Positions 17,930 through 26,124 of a stretch of DNA of 64,000 bases are shown piece after piece; position 1 is the stretch's first letter; every line of letters begins with the position of its first letter. Source of the DNA: Flavobacteriaceae bacterium UBA1903 (GTDB taxonomy: Bacteria; Bacteroidota; Bacteroidia; Flavobacteriales; Flavobacteriaceae). Where the stretch lies: positions 453,383-517,382 of the forward strand of contig DDGL01000007.1 of assembly GCA_002337605.1 (NCBI GenBank), read 5' to 3'. Under the pieces are notes generated by a model. It saw only the letters and a list, made by a program, of their open reading frames with translations. It made no database searches and was not told where the DNA came from. The position numbers and the translations under genes are program-made.

Positions 17930-17960
17930 CTGGATATGTTTAAAATACATCAATACCAAA

Positions 17961-18017
17961 TCACCTCGCTGGAGCGTGGAATAAGATATGGTGGTGATGT
18001 AGATTTATGTTGTTCAT
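17961..18017 (-). CDS. hisL: his operon leader peptide, 18 residues
   Basis: The minus strand reads ATG...TGA giving MNNINLHHHHILFHAPAR: four consecutive histidines and a fifth close by in 18 residues. It lies immediately downstream of a good promoter and upstream of an intrinsic terminator and hisG. In transcription attenuation, ribosome stalling at the His codons when charged tRNA-His is scarce prevents the terminator from forming. ATCACC within the His codons can also pair with GGTGAT at the leader stop, a plausible pause hairpin. I did not find an obvious full antiterminator by eye. The call is based on composition and position. Confidence 0.9.
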   Translation of the reverse strand: MNNINLHHHHILFHAPAR

Positions 18018-18028
18018 AATTTCGATTA

Positions 18029-18058
18029 CAAAACTAAACAAAAAATGTTCATAGCAAT
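18029..18058 (-). promoter_or_regulatory. his operon promoter
   Basis: On the minus strand TAGTTTTG (18036-18029) matches the Bacteroidota -7 element TAnnTTTG, with TTG (within CAAT on plus, 18055-18058) 18 bases upstream as the -33 element. The leader-peptide ATG follows 11 bases after the -7 element, so the transcript has a very short 5' end before the leader peptide. Confidence 0.75.
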
Positions 18059-18104
18059 GTGAAAAACATATTAAATTTATGTTACTCCTCCTGATTAATT
18101 TTTA

Positions 18105-18112
18105 TAGATTTG
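18105..18112 (+). promoter_or_regulatory. candidate -7 promoter element of the OmpA-like gene
   Basis: TAGATTTG matches TAnnTTTG, 54 bases before the start at 18167. No clear TTG element is visible at the expected distance, so this is tentative. It would drive the three-gene unit 18167-21532. Confidence 0.45.
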
Positions 18113-18166
18113 ATACTGGAACAACCTAATTTCCTTAAACCCCGTGAGAACTAGGTTTTACTGTAC

Positions 18167-19138
18167 ATGAAAAATTTTACAATCGCATTTTTGGTATTCA
18201 TTGTCTGGTCCTTTTTTGGATTGTGGTTTTATCATTGGTTACAGTCTGATACCTTAGCCATACATAGCAATACAAATGTGAGTGATACCACAGAGATAAA
18301 AACAAATCCTGAGTACACTAAAGAAAGGCTGCCTGTGCTTACTGAAAACGAAACGACTGATGTTTTAAACACTCCCACTGAAATTGGATCTTTCACCGGT
18401 CTTCAGGCTACAACCGAACAAGGAGATTTGCTTTTTATGTATCCCGAAAATTTTGAGATCAAAAAAAACACTGCTACGGTATACATTCCACCCAGCACCC
18501 AGGATTTTAAATACAAACTAAATAGTTACCTCCTAAAGCACCCCAATACTGAACTGGTAATAACTTCAAAATATAGTGCCGAAGAAAATATAGAAACCAC
18601 TAATTTCGGGACGCAACGGGCGAAGCAAATTAAGGCTATTCTTATGGATGCGGGAGTCGACGCCCAACGAATTGTATTAAAACCGCATATTACCCCAATA
18701 GAGTTTCGTAAAGACAATACGTACGGAAATGCTTTTTCGTTTACAATTCAACCCTTGGATCTGGAACGGATAGAAAATATTAAAAATGCAATTCCCGAAA
18801 CAAAAACTATCTATCCGCGTTTTTCTTCTTCCGGAATACTTAATAGCCCTGCTTTAGAAACGGCATTGGAAGAAGTTAAAAGGGCACTGGAAGCTAATCC
18901 TAACTTAACATTGACGGTGGTGGGCCATACGGACAACATTGGGAATGCTACAGACAATTACACACGCGGACTTGAATTTGCCCGGCAAATACGATGGTAT
19001 TTGGTTGTAAAAGGCGAAATTAGTAAAGATAAAATTCGTGCCGCATCTGAAGGTGAAGGAGCTTCCATTGCGAGTAACAGGACTGAGAAAGGAAGAGCTC
19101 TAAACCAACGAATTGAATTAAAATTTAACGTAGAATAA
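18167..19138 (+). CDS. OmpA-family peptidoglycan-binding protein
   Basis: 323 residues. An N-terminal hydrophobic segment (about 5-25, IAFLVFIVWSFFGLWFYHWL) anchors or exports it. A degenerate OmpA-like module lies at about 95-195 (FKYKLNSYLLKHPNTELVIT, then AKQIKAILMDAGVDAQRIVL) and a full OmpA C-terminal domain at about 215-322 (LTVVGHTDNIGNATDNY, FARQIRWYLV, RAASEGEGASIASNRTEKGR and NQRIELKF). It probably links the envelope to peptidoglycan. Its last base is the first base of the next gene's ATG, so the two are coupled. Confidence 0.87.
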   Translation: MKNFTIAFLVFIVWSFFGLWFYHWLQSDTLAIHSNTNVSDTTEIKTNPEYTKERLPVLTENETTDVLNTPTEIGSFTGLQATTEQGDLLFMYPENFEIKKNTATVYIPPSTQDFKYKLNSYLLKHPNTELVITSKYSAEENIETTNFGTQRAKQIKAILMDAGVDAQRIVLKPHITPIEFRKDNTYGNAFSFTIQPLDLERIENIKNAIPETKTIYPRFSSSGILNSPALETALEEVKRALEANPNLTLTVVGHTDNIGNATDNYTRGLEFARQIRWYLVVKGEISKDKIRAASEGEGASIASNRTEKGRALNQRIELKFNVE

Positions 19139-19767
19139 TGGACGCATTTTCAGATTTTACCCAAACACTCCCCAGCTATGTTGGGATTTTTCTGTTAATG
19201 CTTAGCGCATTTCTATTGGGTTATTTTTCAGCTTCTCACTTACTTCGAAATAAATACAGGAAAATAATAAATAGATTAAAGCGAGAGGTGAATGCCTTAA
19301 AAACACCCCCTACCAAAGAGAAACGGGACATAGATACTATTTTTACTGAAATGGAACCCAAGCTACTAAAAATGGTCCAAGAGCAACAGGAAATTCTTGA
19401 AGAATCCAAAGCTGAAGAACGTTTACAAACGACTAGTAGCTTTGCTGAAAAAAATAAAGAAACCTACCTGGCTGAAACAAAACAAAATAGTGTAGCTATT
19501 GAAAATGATGAGGATGCTGATGATGAATTAGACTTTGACAGCTTTGGATATGCTGATGTTGAGGATAAGGAAGACCTTACTAAAATTAATGGAATAGGAC
19601 CTTATATTGAGCAAAAACTAAACGATATAGGGATTTATACCTACGAACAAATAAGTAGACTGTCCCTACGTGATATCGAACTCATTACCGAAATGATAGA
19701 CTTTTTCCCGGGACGTATAGAGCGTGACAACTGGGTGGGCCAAGCAAAATCTCTGAAAGTATATTAA
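19138..19767 (+). CDS. membrane-anchored helix-hairpin-helix protein
   Basis: 209 residues. One transmembrane helix near residues 12-34 (SYVGIFLLMLSAFLLGYFS), a charged, probably coiled-coil middle (about 40-125), and a C-terminal helix-hairpin-helix domain (about 148-207): DLTKINGIGPYIEQKLNDIG followed by YTYEQISRLSLRDIELI and FFPGRIERDNWVGQAKSL. Such domains resemble the FEN1-like/NADH-quinone-oxidoreductase-subunit E-type HhH found in many Bacteroidota membrane proteins; DNA binding is possible but not shown. One base separates it from the symporter gene, so it is in the same unit. Confidence 0.78.
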   Translation: MDAFSDFTQTLPSYVGIFLLMLSAFLLGYFSASHLLRNKYRKIINRLKREVNALKTPPTKEKRDIDTIFTEMEPKLLKMVQEQQEILEESKAEERLQTTSSFAEKNKETYLAETKQNSVAIENDEDADDELDFDSFGYADVEDKEDLTKINGIGPYIEQKLNDIGIYTYEQISRLSLRDIELITEMIDFFPGRIERDNWVGQAKSLKVY

Positions 19768-19768
19768 T

Positions 19769-21532
19769 ATGCAGTTACAAACATTGGATTGGGTTTTAAT
19801 TGGTAGCTTTTTTACAGTTTTTCTTATTATTGGTATTCTAGTTGCCAAACGCTCCGGAAAAAACACAAAAGAATTTTTTCTTTCCGGTAGAAATATGCCG
19901 TGGTGGTTGTTAGGAATCTCTATGGTGGCGACCACCTTTTCTGCAGACACTCCCAACCTTGTGACCGATATTGTACGACAAAATGGTGTTTCAGGAAACT
20001 GGGTGTGGTGGACGTTTCTCATTACCGGAATGCTCACCGTTTTTGTGTATGCAAAATTATGGAGACGTAGTAAGGTGCTAACAGACCTTCAGTTTTATGA
20101 AATGCGCTACAGTGGCAAAGAAGCGGCCTTTTTACGTGGTTTTAGAGCCTTGTATTTAGGAGTTTTCTTTAATGTAATGATCATGGCTTCCGTATGTCTG
20201 GCAGCCATAAAGATTGGTGGGATTTTATTTAACCTGGAACCCTGGGAATGTGTACTATATGCTTCTTTAATTACCGTAGCCTATAGCTCATTTGGTGGGT
20301 TGCGAGGTGTTATTTTTACTGACTTTCTTCAATTTATTGTAGCCATGGTCGGGTCAGTTTGGGCAGCGTATTATATTATCAACATGCCCGAAATTGGCGG
20401 ACTTGATAAATTGCTGACTCACGAGAATGTTGCAGATAAATTAAACTTCCTGCCAGATTTTAACGACACCAATTCCCTGTTGGTTTTATTAATTATTCCT
20501 ATCGCGGTACAATGGTGGAGTGTCTGGTATCCCGGCGCAGAGCCTGGTGGCGGTGGCTATATTGCACAACGCATGCTTTCTGCCAAAGATGAAAAAAATG
20601 CCATTGGTGCTACACTTCTGTTTAATGTTGCACATTATGCCTTACGTCCTTGGCCGTGGATTTTAATTGCCTTAGCCTCTTTAATTTTATATCCTGAATT
20701 ATCTGATATTGGTAATGAATTCCCAAATGCAGTGTTAGGACACGATTTAGGCTATCCTGCCATGTTAACCAATTTACCCTCGGGATTATTGGGGTTGGTT
20801 GTCGCTTCGCTTATTGCGGCCTTTATGAGTACCATTTCTACCCACCTTAACTGGGGGTCTTCGTATATCTCTCTCGATTTTTATAAACGTTTTGTAAAAC
20901 CTGAAGCTTCAGAAAAAGAACTGGTTGGGATTGGTAGGATTTCAACAGTGGTATTAATGCTCTTCTCTGCTTTACTGGCCCTTGCTTTAAGTAGTGCCTT
21001 AAGTACTTTTGCTATTTTACTACAAATAGGTGCAGGTACCGGACTTATTTTTATCCTTCGCTGGTTCTGGTGGCGTGTAAATGCCTATAGTGAAATTACA
21101 GGAATGATCGTTTCCTTTGTAATGGCGCTTATTTTTGAATTTGTAGAGTTAGGACTGGAAGACTATGAAAAATTAATTTACGGGGTAGCTATAACCTCCA
21201 TTGCCTGGATTGCTGTAACGCTCCTCACTCGCCCTACCGATAGCAAAACCCTCGCCAACTTCTACAACGCCGTAACCCCTTACGGAAATGGCTGGAAGCC
21301 TTTTAAAAAGAAAGCCGCCACAGAAAACTTACCGCTTAAAACCACGAACGATGTTTTTACCATAGATCTTGCATCTATGCTCCTTGGGATTGTTTTTGTG
21401 TATACTTCTCTCTTTGCGACAGGGTATCTTATTTACGGAAATATGCTGGGTGCTGCTATTTTAATTGCAATCGCTGCGGTGTGTGCTGTTACTATTTTTA
21501 CACTTTGGAAGAAGAAAAAGAAGAAGAGCTAG
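19769..21532 (+). CDS. sodium:solute symporter (SSS family)
   Basis: 587 residues with about 14 hydrophobic helices spread over the full length. SSS features include an N-terminal FFLSGRNMPWWLLGISMVAT followed by TFSADTPNLVTDIVRQNG (helix 1-2 region with Na+ site residues), SSFGGLRGVIFTDFLQFIV, and FMSTISTHLNWGSSYISLDF, where the serine/threonine pair near helix 8 contributes to Na+ binding. The substrate cannot be told from sequence. It is the last gene of the OmpA/HhH unit and ends in a lysine-rich tail (KKKKKKS). Confidence 0.92.
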   Translation: MQLQTLDWVLIGSFFTVFLIIGILVAKRSGKNTKEFFLSGRNMPWWLLGISMVATTFSADTPNLVTDIVRQNGVSGNWVWWTFLITGMLTVFVYAKLWRRSKVLTDLQFYEMRYSGKEAAFLRGFRALYLGVFFNVMIMASVCLAAIKIGGILFNLEPWECVLYASLITVAYSSFGGLRGVIFTDFLQFIVAMVGSVWAAYYIINMPEIGGLDKLLTHENVADKLNFLPDFNDTNSLLVLLIIPIAVQWWSVWYPGAEPGGGGYIAQRMLSAKDEKNAIGATLLFNVAHYALRPWPWILIALASLILYPELSDIGNEFPNAVLGHDLGYPAMLTNLPSGLLGLVVASLIAAFMSTISTHLNWGSSYISLDFYKRFVKPEASEKELVGIGRISTVVLMLFSALLALALSSALSTFAILLQIGAGTGLIFILRWFWWRVNAYSEITGMIVSFVMALIFEFVELGLEDYEKLIYGVAITSIAWIAVTLLTRPTDSKTLANFYNAVTPYGNGWKPFKKKAATENLPLKTTNDVFTIDLASMLLGIVFVYTSLFATGYLIYGNMLGAAILIAIAAVCAVTIFTLWKKKKKKS

Positions 21533-21610
21533 TATTTTAAAGAAAAAGACGCAATCATTTACGAAATGAAACCAAAATAAAAATTTTCAGCAAAATACAT
21601 TCTTGGGTAT

Positions 21611-22057
21611 ATGATAAAGACATTGAGTACCAACAGAAAGAAATATGAAAAAATAATTTACTTCGCATTATTTTTAGTAGTAATGATAGCCTGCAATAAG
21701 GATGATGATTCTGATAACAGGATGACAGATAGGATAGAAATGGTTTGCTCGTCCATTGAAGAAATTGATGAAGTAACGGTTACAAATGTTTCTATAACAG
21801 CAATAGATGATGGTGACTCCTATGGATACATTCTATTAGCAACCATTACAAATAATTCTAATGAGCTTATCGAGGGTGAACCAATATTTCAGTTTAGCTT
21901 TAGCAACAACGTCCCTCTAACTGTTTCTGGACCAGGAATCTGTGGCACCCTTCCGGAAAACTCAGTTTGTGACTATGATAACTACATATTTATTGGAGAT
22001 GGAGATCCATTAGATTTCAATCCCACCATTGAATGTTTTGGATACATTGTAGATTAA
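21611..22057 (+). CDS. small lipoprotein of unknown function
   Basis: 148 residues. A basic N-terminus and hydrophobic stretch (about 15-27) end in a lipobox-like VVMIAC with C28, followed by NKDDDSDN as is usual for Bacteroidota surface lipoproteins. The rest (about 45-148) is predicted beta-rich with three cysteines (ICGTLPENSVCDYDNY and ECFGY), but I recognise no family. It stands alone after the symporter and is followed by a bidirectional terminator. Confidence 0.72.
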   Translation: MIKTLSTNRKKYEKIIYFALFLVVMIACNKDDDSDNRMTDRIEMVCSSIEEIDEVTVTNVSITAIDDGDSYGYILLATITNNSNELIEGEPIFQFSFSNNVPLTVSGPGICGTLPENSVCDYDNYIFIGDGDPLDFNPTIECFGYIVD

Positions 22058-22129
22058 TTCTAACCCAGGACTATATTTTTTGTTATAGCAGTATAAATTT
22101 AGCATCTAATACAATAGTTAAAAAATTAA

Positions 22130-22159
22130 AAAGCCTTCAAAAACTAATTTGAAGGCTTT
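22130..22159. terminator. bidirectional terminator
   Basis: AAAGCCTTCAAA (22130-22141) and TTTGAAGGCTTT (22148-22159) form a perfect 12-base-pair hairpin with a 6-base loop, flanked by A-rich DNA on the left and TTTC on the right. It separates the lipoprotein gene from the convergent prohibitin-like gene. Confidence 0.85.
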
Positions 22160-22180
22160 CTATTTAAGTCATTTGAATTT

Positions 22181-22996
22181 CTAGTTATTTCCTAAAATCA
22201 AAGGCAATCCGCTGTCTCCAGATCCTACCACAACAACTTTCGCATTAGGAGATTGGGCTAGTTTTAACGTGGCGTCTATACCTTTATCCTGCAAAATCTT
22301 ATCTGTTAAAGAAGCGCTTAATATTTTATTGGCATCTGCTTTACCCTGGGCTTCAATACGTACTTTTTCAGCTTCTTTGGATGCAGTTACCAGTCTAAAC
22401 TCATATTCCAGAGACTCCTGTTCTTGTCGTAACTTACGCTCAATCGCTTCTTTGATGGTATTTGGCAACGTTACATCACGTACCAGCACTTCGTTAAGCT
22501 GAACATATTGTTTTGATAAGATCAGTTTTGTTTCAGCAAAAATTTCATCCTGGATGGCATCTCGCTTGCTACTGTACAATTGTTCTGGTGTATAACGTCC
22601 CACAACACTACGAGCCGCACTACGTATAGCAGGCTGAATTACACGTTGCAGATAATCCTTACCAAGCGACTGGTGCAAGTTCCCTAAATCGCCATACACA
22701 GGCTCATACCAGGCCGAAGCATCGATCTGGATTTCCAGTCCGTTAGACGAAAGCACTTTCATCTTCTCGAAAAGCTCTTGTTGTCTCACTTCATAAACAA
22801 ACACTTTATTCCAGGGAGCGATAAGGTGAAATCCTTCTCCAAGGGGCGGCTCGTCTACTACAACACCGTTGTCAAACGTTTTGTACAAAACTCCGGCTTC
22901 ACCAGAGTCGATGGTAACGGCAGATTTTGCCAGTACAATAATTAAGAGTACTAAAATGATAATAACCGGTATCCCGATTTTAGGTAATTTTTCCAT
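22181..22996 (-). CDS. prohibitin-family (SPFH/Band 7) membrane protein
   Basis: 271 residues. One N-terminal transmembrane helix (about 8-27, IGIPVIIILVLLIIVLA) is followed by an SPFH domain (about 30-190; SGEAGVLYKTF, PLGEGFHLIAPW, RQQELFEKMKVLSSNGLEI) and a coiled-coil-rich segment (about 190-245, AIERKLRQEQESLEYEFRLV). Length and layout match bacterial prohibitin homologues, which form large membrane-associated rings or scaffolds; the exact role is unknown. It is on the same strand as the VWA-type gene, 132 bases downstream of it. Confidence 0.92.
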   Translation of the reverse strand: MEKLPKIGIPVIIILVLLIIVLAKSAVTIDSGEAGVLYKTFDNGVVVDEPPLGEGFHLIAPWNKVFVYEVRQQELFEKMKVLSSNGLEIQIDASAWYEPVYGDLGNLHQSLGKDYLQRVIQPAIRSAARSVVGRYTPEQLYSSKRDAIQDEIFAETKLILSKQYVQLNEVLVRDVTLPNTIKEAIERKLRQEQESLEYEFRLVTASKEAEKVRIEAQGKADANKILSASLTDKILQDKGIDATLKLAQSPNAKVVVVGSGDSGLPLILGNN

Positions 22997-23079
22997 AATT
23001 CTATATTTTTATTTTTAAGGTTTTATTTTTTGAACTATTATTTCTACGCTTTATATAACAAATTGTATTCTTTTTTTTT

Positions 23080-23169
23080 CTATTTGGCATGGGCACGACG
23101 GGCACGCGCAGCGTTCTTCCTTCTAATGTTATATAAGTCCGTTATATTTTCTAATGAACCACTCGGCTG
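23080..23169 (-). other. Arg/Ala-rich open frame without a start codon
   Basis: In the +1 frame relative to the end of the VWA-type gene, the minus strand is open for 29 codons and ends in NIRRKNAARARRAHAK before a TAG. It overlaps the last 41 bases of that gene. It has no ATG, GTG or TTG, but the stretch is much more GC-rich than its surroundings (GCTGCGCGTGCC). It may be a gene relic, a frameshift tail or a chance frame. Confidence 0.3.
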
Positions 23170-25162
23170 TCAGGAATAAGACGATGAGTACTAGAAGGTA
23201 TTTCCAATCGATTAAAGGTACGATTTTTTGCTCGCTTTTTTGGATGGATTGAAATCTATTATCCTGAGTCAGATTCGTTATCAATGCGTCTATTTCGTTT
23301 GGAAAATAGGCCATACCGCTTGTATTTGCTGCTACCCGGTTCAATTTTGAAACATTTGCATTTCCAAATTGTTGCTCTACATTAAAATCCAATATTGTAA
23401 AAGAGCCGCTTCTGGCAATGGCTTCATCTCCTACTGAAACCGTATAGGCATATTCACCAGCCGGCAAACTGTTTACATCTACTTCGTAGAAATTATTTTT
23501 AAGTAACATAGGAAATACTGTTCGTTGAATACTCTCCTGTTCTACTACCGAAATAGAAAGCGATGCCCGCGTATCGAACACGTAATTTTTATCGAAGTAT
23601 TGCGCCGAGATTTTAATAGGGCTGTTATTGTAGTAAAAAGATTCATTACTCACTTCCAGCCTACTCCTGCGCTTATTAGAAGCCAGGTACTGAACTAACT
23701 TCCCTACAAAGGCATCAAACTCCTGAAAGTTATTGTTTTGAAGATAACTTTGCGCACGCCACTTCCACAGTTCTTCGACATCCCACAGCGCATCGCGTTT
23801 TCCATTTATTTCAGCAGTAGCCAACAAGGCATTTTCTGTACTGAATCCACTCACGGTTTGGTTTAAAACTACTTCGTGTGGCACTGTAATGTGTAGCTCC
23901 CCAAATAATGTTGGTAGTGGTGGAAAGTTACTAAAGCCAATATCTTCCATCGCAAAAGCCCCGTAATTAACATTAAGTTCTGCCGATGCTTCTTCACGTT
24001 GCCCTGTTACTTCTTTCTGAAAAACAGCCTGGGCGCTATTTAAGAAATTCCAATCGGTATTAGTTCCTGAAATAATAAAGGTATTCAGTTTTAGCTTTTC
24101 TAGTTCAGCAAAAACCGTGGCGAAACTTCGGGTGGGCTGGTATAGGATTATTAACTGGTTGTCTTGCAATTGCGAAACAGCTTCGGCAGGTTTTGCAAAC
24201 GTCACCTTACGCTGTTCGTTAGTTTCGATTGCCTTTTTAAACATTCCCAGATCTGGGTGAACGATGCCACTTACCACTAGTACGTTAGTAGCCTGATCTA
24301 TCACTTCCACCGCAAATTGTTTGCTGTTATTTACGGTGTTCTTTTCATCCTCTAGTGGTACAACCTGCGCGGTATATTTTTGTAACCCTACGCGTGACGC
24401 AGGTAGCGTTAAGGAAATGGTCTTGGAGTTATCTGTTTCAGAAAAGGTAATATTTTCCCTGTATACAACTGCAGCACCTTGTGAAATAATGAATTGTGAA
24501 TTCACCGAGCCTGTTCCGTTATACACCAAAATAGCTTCCACGGGAAACTGATTCTTCAGGAAAGCATAACGATTGGTATTGAGTCGCTCTAGTTTTAAGT
24601 CGGTATATTTAGTGGAATCGCCTAGTATTACGGGATAAACTGGATTTTTATAGGTTGCTGAAGAAAACTCATAATCGCTCCCCAGCGTCTGATTCCCATC
24701 TGAAATAAGCACTGTAGGTGCGATGGTATTCTTAAAAACTTCGTTGGTTGCTGAAAGTGCCTTGGCAATGTTGGTATTGGTTTCGGTAAACGTAACCGAA
24801 TCTGTCGCTTTAAAATCGGTTCCAAAGGTGAAATAAGAAAGGTCGAACTTGTCGTTCAGATCATCATTTTCTTTCAGTTTTGAAACAATTGCTGAAACAT
24901 TATCCGTTTGATTCAATTCTGAAACTGAGCTTGAATTATCTATTACCACTGGCAAACTTGGTTTTACAATGGTATACGTTTCACTTTTAAATTTCGGGTT
25001 AATCAGCAAGATTAAAATAGCTAACAATGTTAAAAACCGAAGGGAGCCAAACAACCATTTCAACCGTCCGCTATATTTTGACCTATAACCATACATAAAC
25101 ACTGCCAACGCAAAAGAGATCACGGCGGCAATAACAATGTAAAGAATAGTTTCTGCAGACAT
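23129..25162 (-). CDS. large VWA-type membrane protein
   Basis: 677 residues. Two N-terminal transmembrane helices (about 5-25 and 38-58) precede a region that begins LPVVIDNSSSVSELNQ, a MIDAS-like DxSxS of a von Willebrand factor A domain (about 70-210). The middle is predicted beta-rich (Ig-like), and a last transmembrane helix lies at about 653-671 (YLLVLIVLFLTAEWFI). Similar proteins in Bacteroidota sit near the Bat/aerotolerance type of VWA proteins; the function is unknown. It is transcribed with the prohibitin-like gene downstream. Confidence 0.78.
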   Translation of the reverse strand: MSAETILYIVIAAVISFALAVFMYGYRSKYSGRLKWLFGSLRFLTLLAILILLINPKFKSETYTIVKPSLPVVIDNSSSVSELNQTDNVSAIVSKLKENDDLNDKFDLSYFTFGTDFKATDSVTFTETNTNIAKALSATNEVFKNTIAPTVLISDGNQTLGSDYEFSSATYKNPVYPVILGDSTKYTDLKLERLNTNRYAFLKNQFPVEAILVYNGTGSVNSQFIISQGAAVVYRENITFSETDNSKTISLTLPASRVGLQKYTAQVVPLEDEKNTVNNSKQFAVEVIDQATNVLVVSGIVHPDLGMFKKAIETNEQRKVTFAKPAEAVSQLQDNQLIILYQPTRSFATVFAELEKLKLNTFIISGTNTDWNFLNSAQAVFQKEVTGQREEASAELNVNYGAFAMEDIGFSNFPPLPTLFGELHITVPHEVVLNQTVSGFSTENALLATAEINGKRDALWDVEELWKWRAQSYLQNNNFQEFDAFVGKLVQYLASNKRRSRLEVSNESFYYNNSPIKISAQYFDKNYVFDTRASLSISVVEQESIQRTVFPMLLKNNFYEVDVNSLPAGEYAYTVSVGDEAIARSGSFTILDFNVEQQFGNANVSKLNRVAANTSGMAYFPNEIDALITNLTQDNRFQSIQKSEQKIVPLIDWKYLLVLIVLFLTAEWFIRKYNGLI

Positions 25163-25243
25163 TTAAGGTACGAATTACGAGTGAGGAACGACGAATAAAT
25201 GACGAAATTTTACAATCGTATATCTAAAATCGTACGTCTAAAA

Positions 25244-25990
25244 TTAAGTGAGCATGCCGCCGTCTACGTTCAGGACCTGGCCCGTTACATATCCAGACAT
25301 ATCGCTTCCTAAGAAAACACACATATTAGCAATGTCTTCTGGAGTTCCTCCACGTTTTAGAGGTATCGCATCTCTCCATGACTGTACTGTGGCTTCGTCT
25401 AGTTTTCCGGTCATTTCGGTTTCAATAAAACCTGGTGCAATTGCATTACATCGAATGTCACGAGATCCCAATTCCAGTGCAACAGACTTGGTAAACCCTA
25501 AAATTCCTGCCTTAGACGCCGCATAATTTGTTTGTCCAGCATTTCCTTTCACACCTACCACAGAACTCATATTAATAATAGATCCTTTGCGTTGTTTAAG
25601 CATGGCACGCTGTACAGCTTTGGTCATATTAAAAACAGACTTTAAGTTTACTTCGATCACTTTGTCAAAATCTTCTTCTGAAATACGCATTAAAAGATTG
25701 TCTTTAGTGATTCCAGCGTTGTTTACCAAAATATCGATACTACCAAACTCTTCCAGCACTTTTGCGGCTAATTCCTGAGACTCGTCAAAACTAGCGGCGT
25801 TGCTCTGGTAAGCTTTTGCTTTAACTCCGTTTTTACTTACTTCTTCGGCCAGGGCATCGGCAGCTTCTGCGCTGGAGTTATAGGTAAATGCTATGTTAGC
25901 ACCATGCTGGGCAAATATTTCTACGATTCCTTTTCCAATTCCGCGGCTTCCTCCGGTAATAATGGCTGTTTTTCCTTCGAGTAATTTCAT
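25244..25990 (-). CDS. fabG: 3-oxoacyl-[acyl-carrier-protein] reductase
   Basis: 248 residues, classical SDR fold. It reduces beta-ketoacyl-ACP with NADPH in fatty-acid elongation. The nucleotide motif is TGGSRGIGKGI near residue 13; catalytic residues by alignment to E. coli FabG are S143 (MSSVVG), Y156 and K160 (NYAASKAG); NNAG is at about 90-93. The C-terminus YVTGQVLNVDGGML is typical. It is located between the VWA-type gene and sucD, with a dispersed repeat directly upstream. Confidence 0.96.
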   Translation of the reverse strand: MKLLEGKTAIITGGSRGIGKGIVEIFAQHGANIAFTYNSSAEAADALAEEVSKNGVKAKAYQSNAASFDESQELAAKVLEEFGSIDILVNNAGITKDNLLMRISEEDFDKVIEVNLKSVFNMTKAVQRAMLKQRKGSIINMSSVVGVKGNAGQTNYAASKAGILGFTKSVALELGSRDIRCNAIAPGFIETEMTGKLDEATVQSWRDAIPLKRGGTPEDIANMCVFLGSDMSGYVTGQVLNVDGGMLT

Positions 25991-26000
25991 AGGTCGATTA

Positions 26001-26029
26001 AGTTTATCCTGAGCCTGTCGAAGGGCTCA
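26001..26029. repeat. 29-base dispersed repeat, copy 1 (upstream of fabG)
   Basis: The 29 bases from AGTTTATCCTGAGC to GAAGGGCTCA are identical to 30667-30695 upstream of efp. GAGCC...GGCTC within it is an inverted repeat. Both copies lie just upstream of a minus-strand start codon. Confidence 0.85.
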
Positions 26030-26072
26030 CTAAGCGAATATTTTAATTAGTAAATTCAACTATCCCAAATAT

Positions 26073-26102
26073 AAAAAAAGCCCTACGATTATGCAGGGCT
26101 TT
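26073..26102 (-). terminator. sucD intrinsic terminator
   Basis: On the minus strand AAAGCCCT and AGGGCTTT (26102-26095 and 26084-26077) form an 8-base-pair stem with a 10-base loop, followed by a T-run (A-run at 26073-26079 on plus). It lies 23 bases after the sucD stop codon. Confidence 0.85.
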
Positions 26103-26124
26103 GGAGTATTATTTGTTTAGAAGA

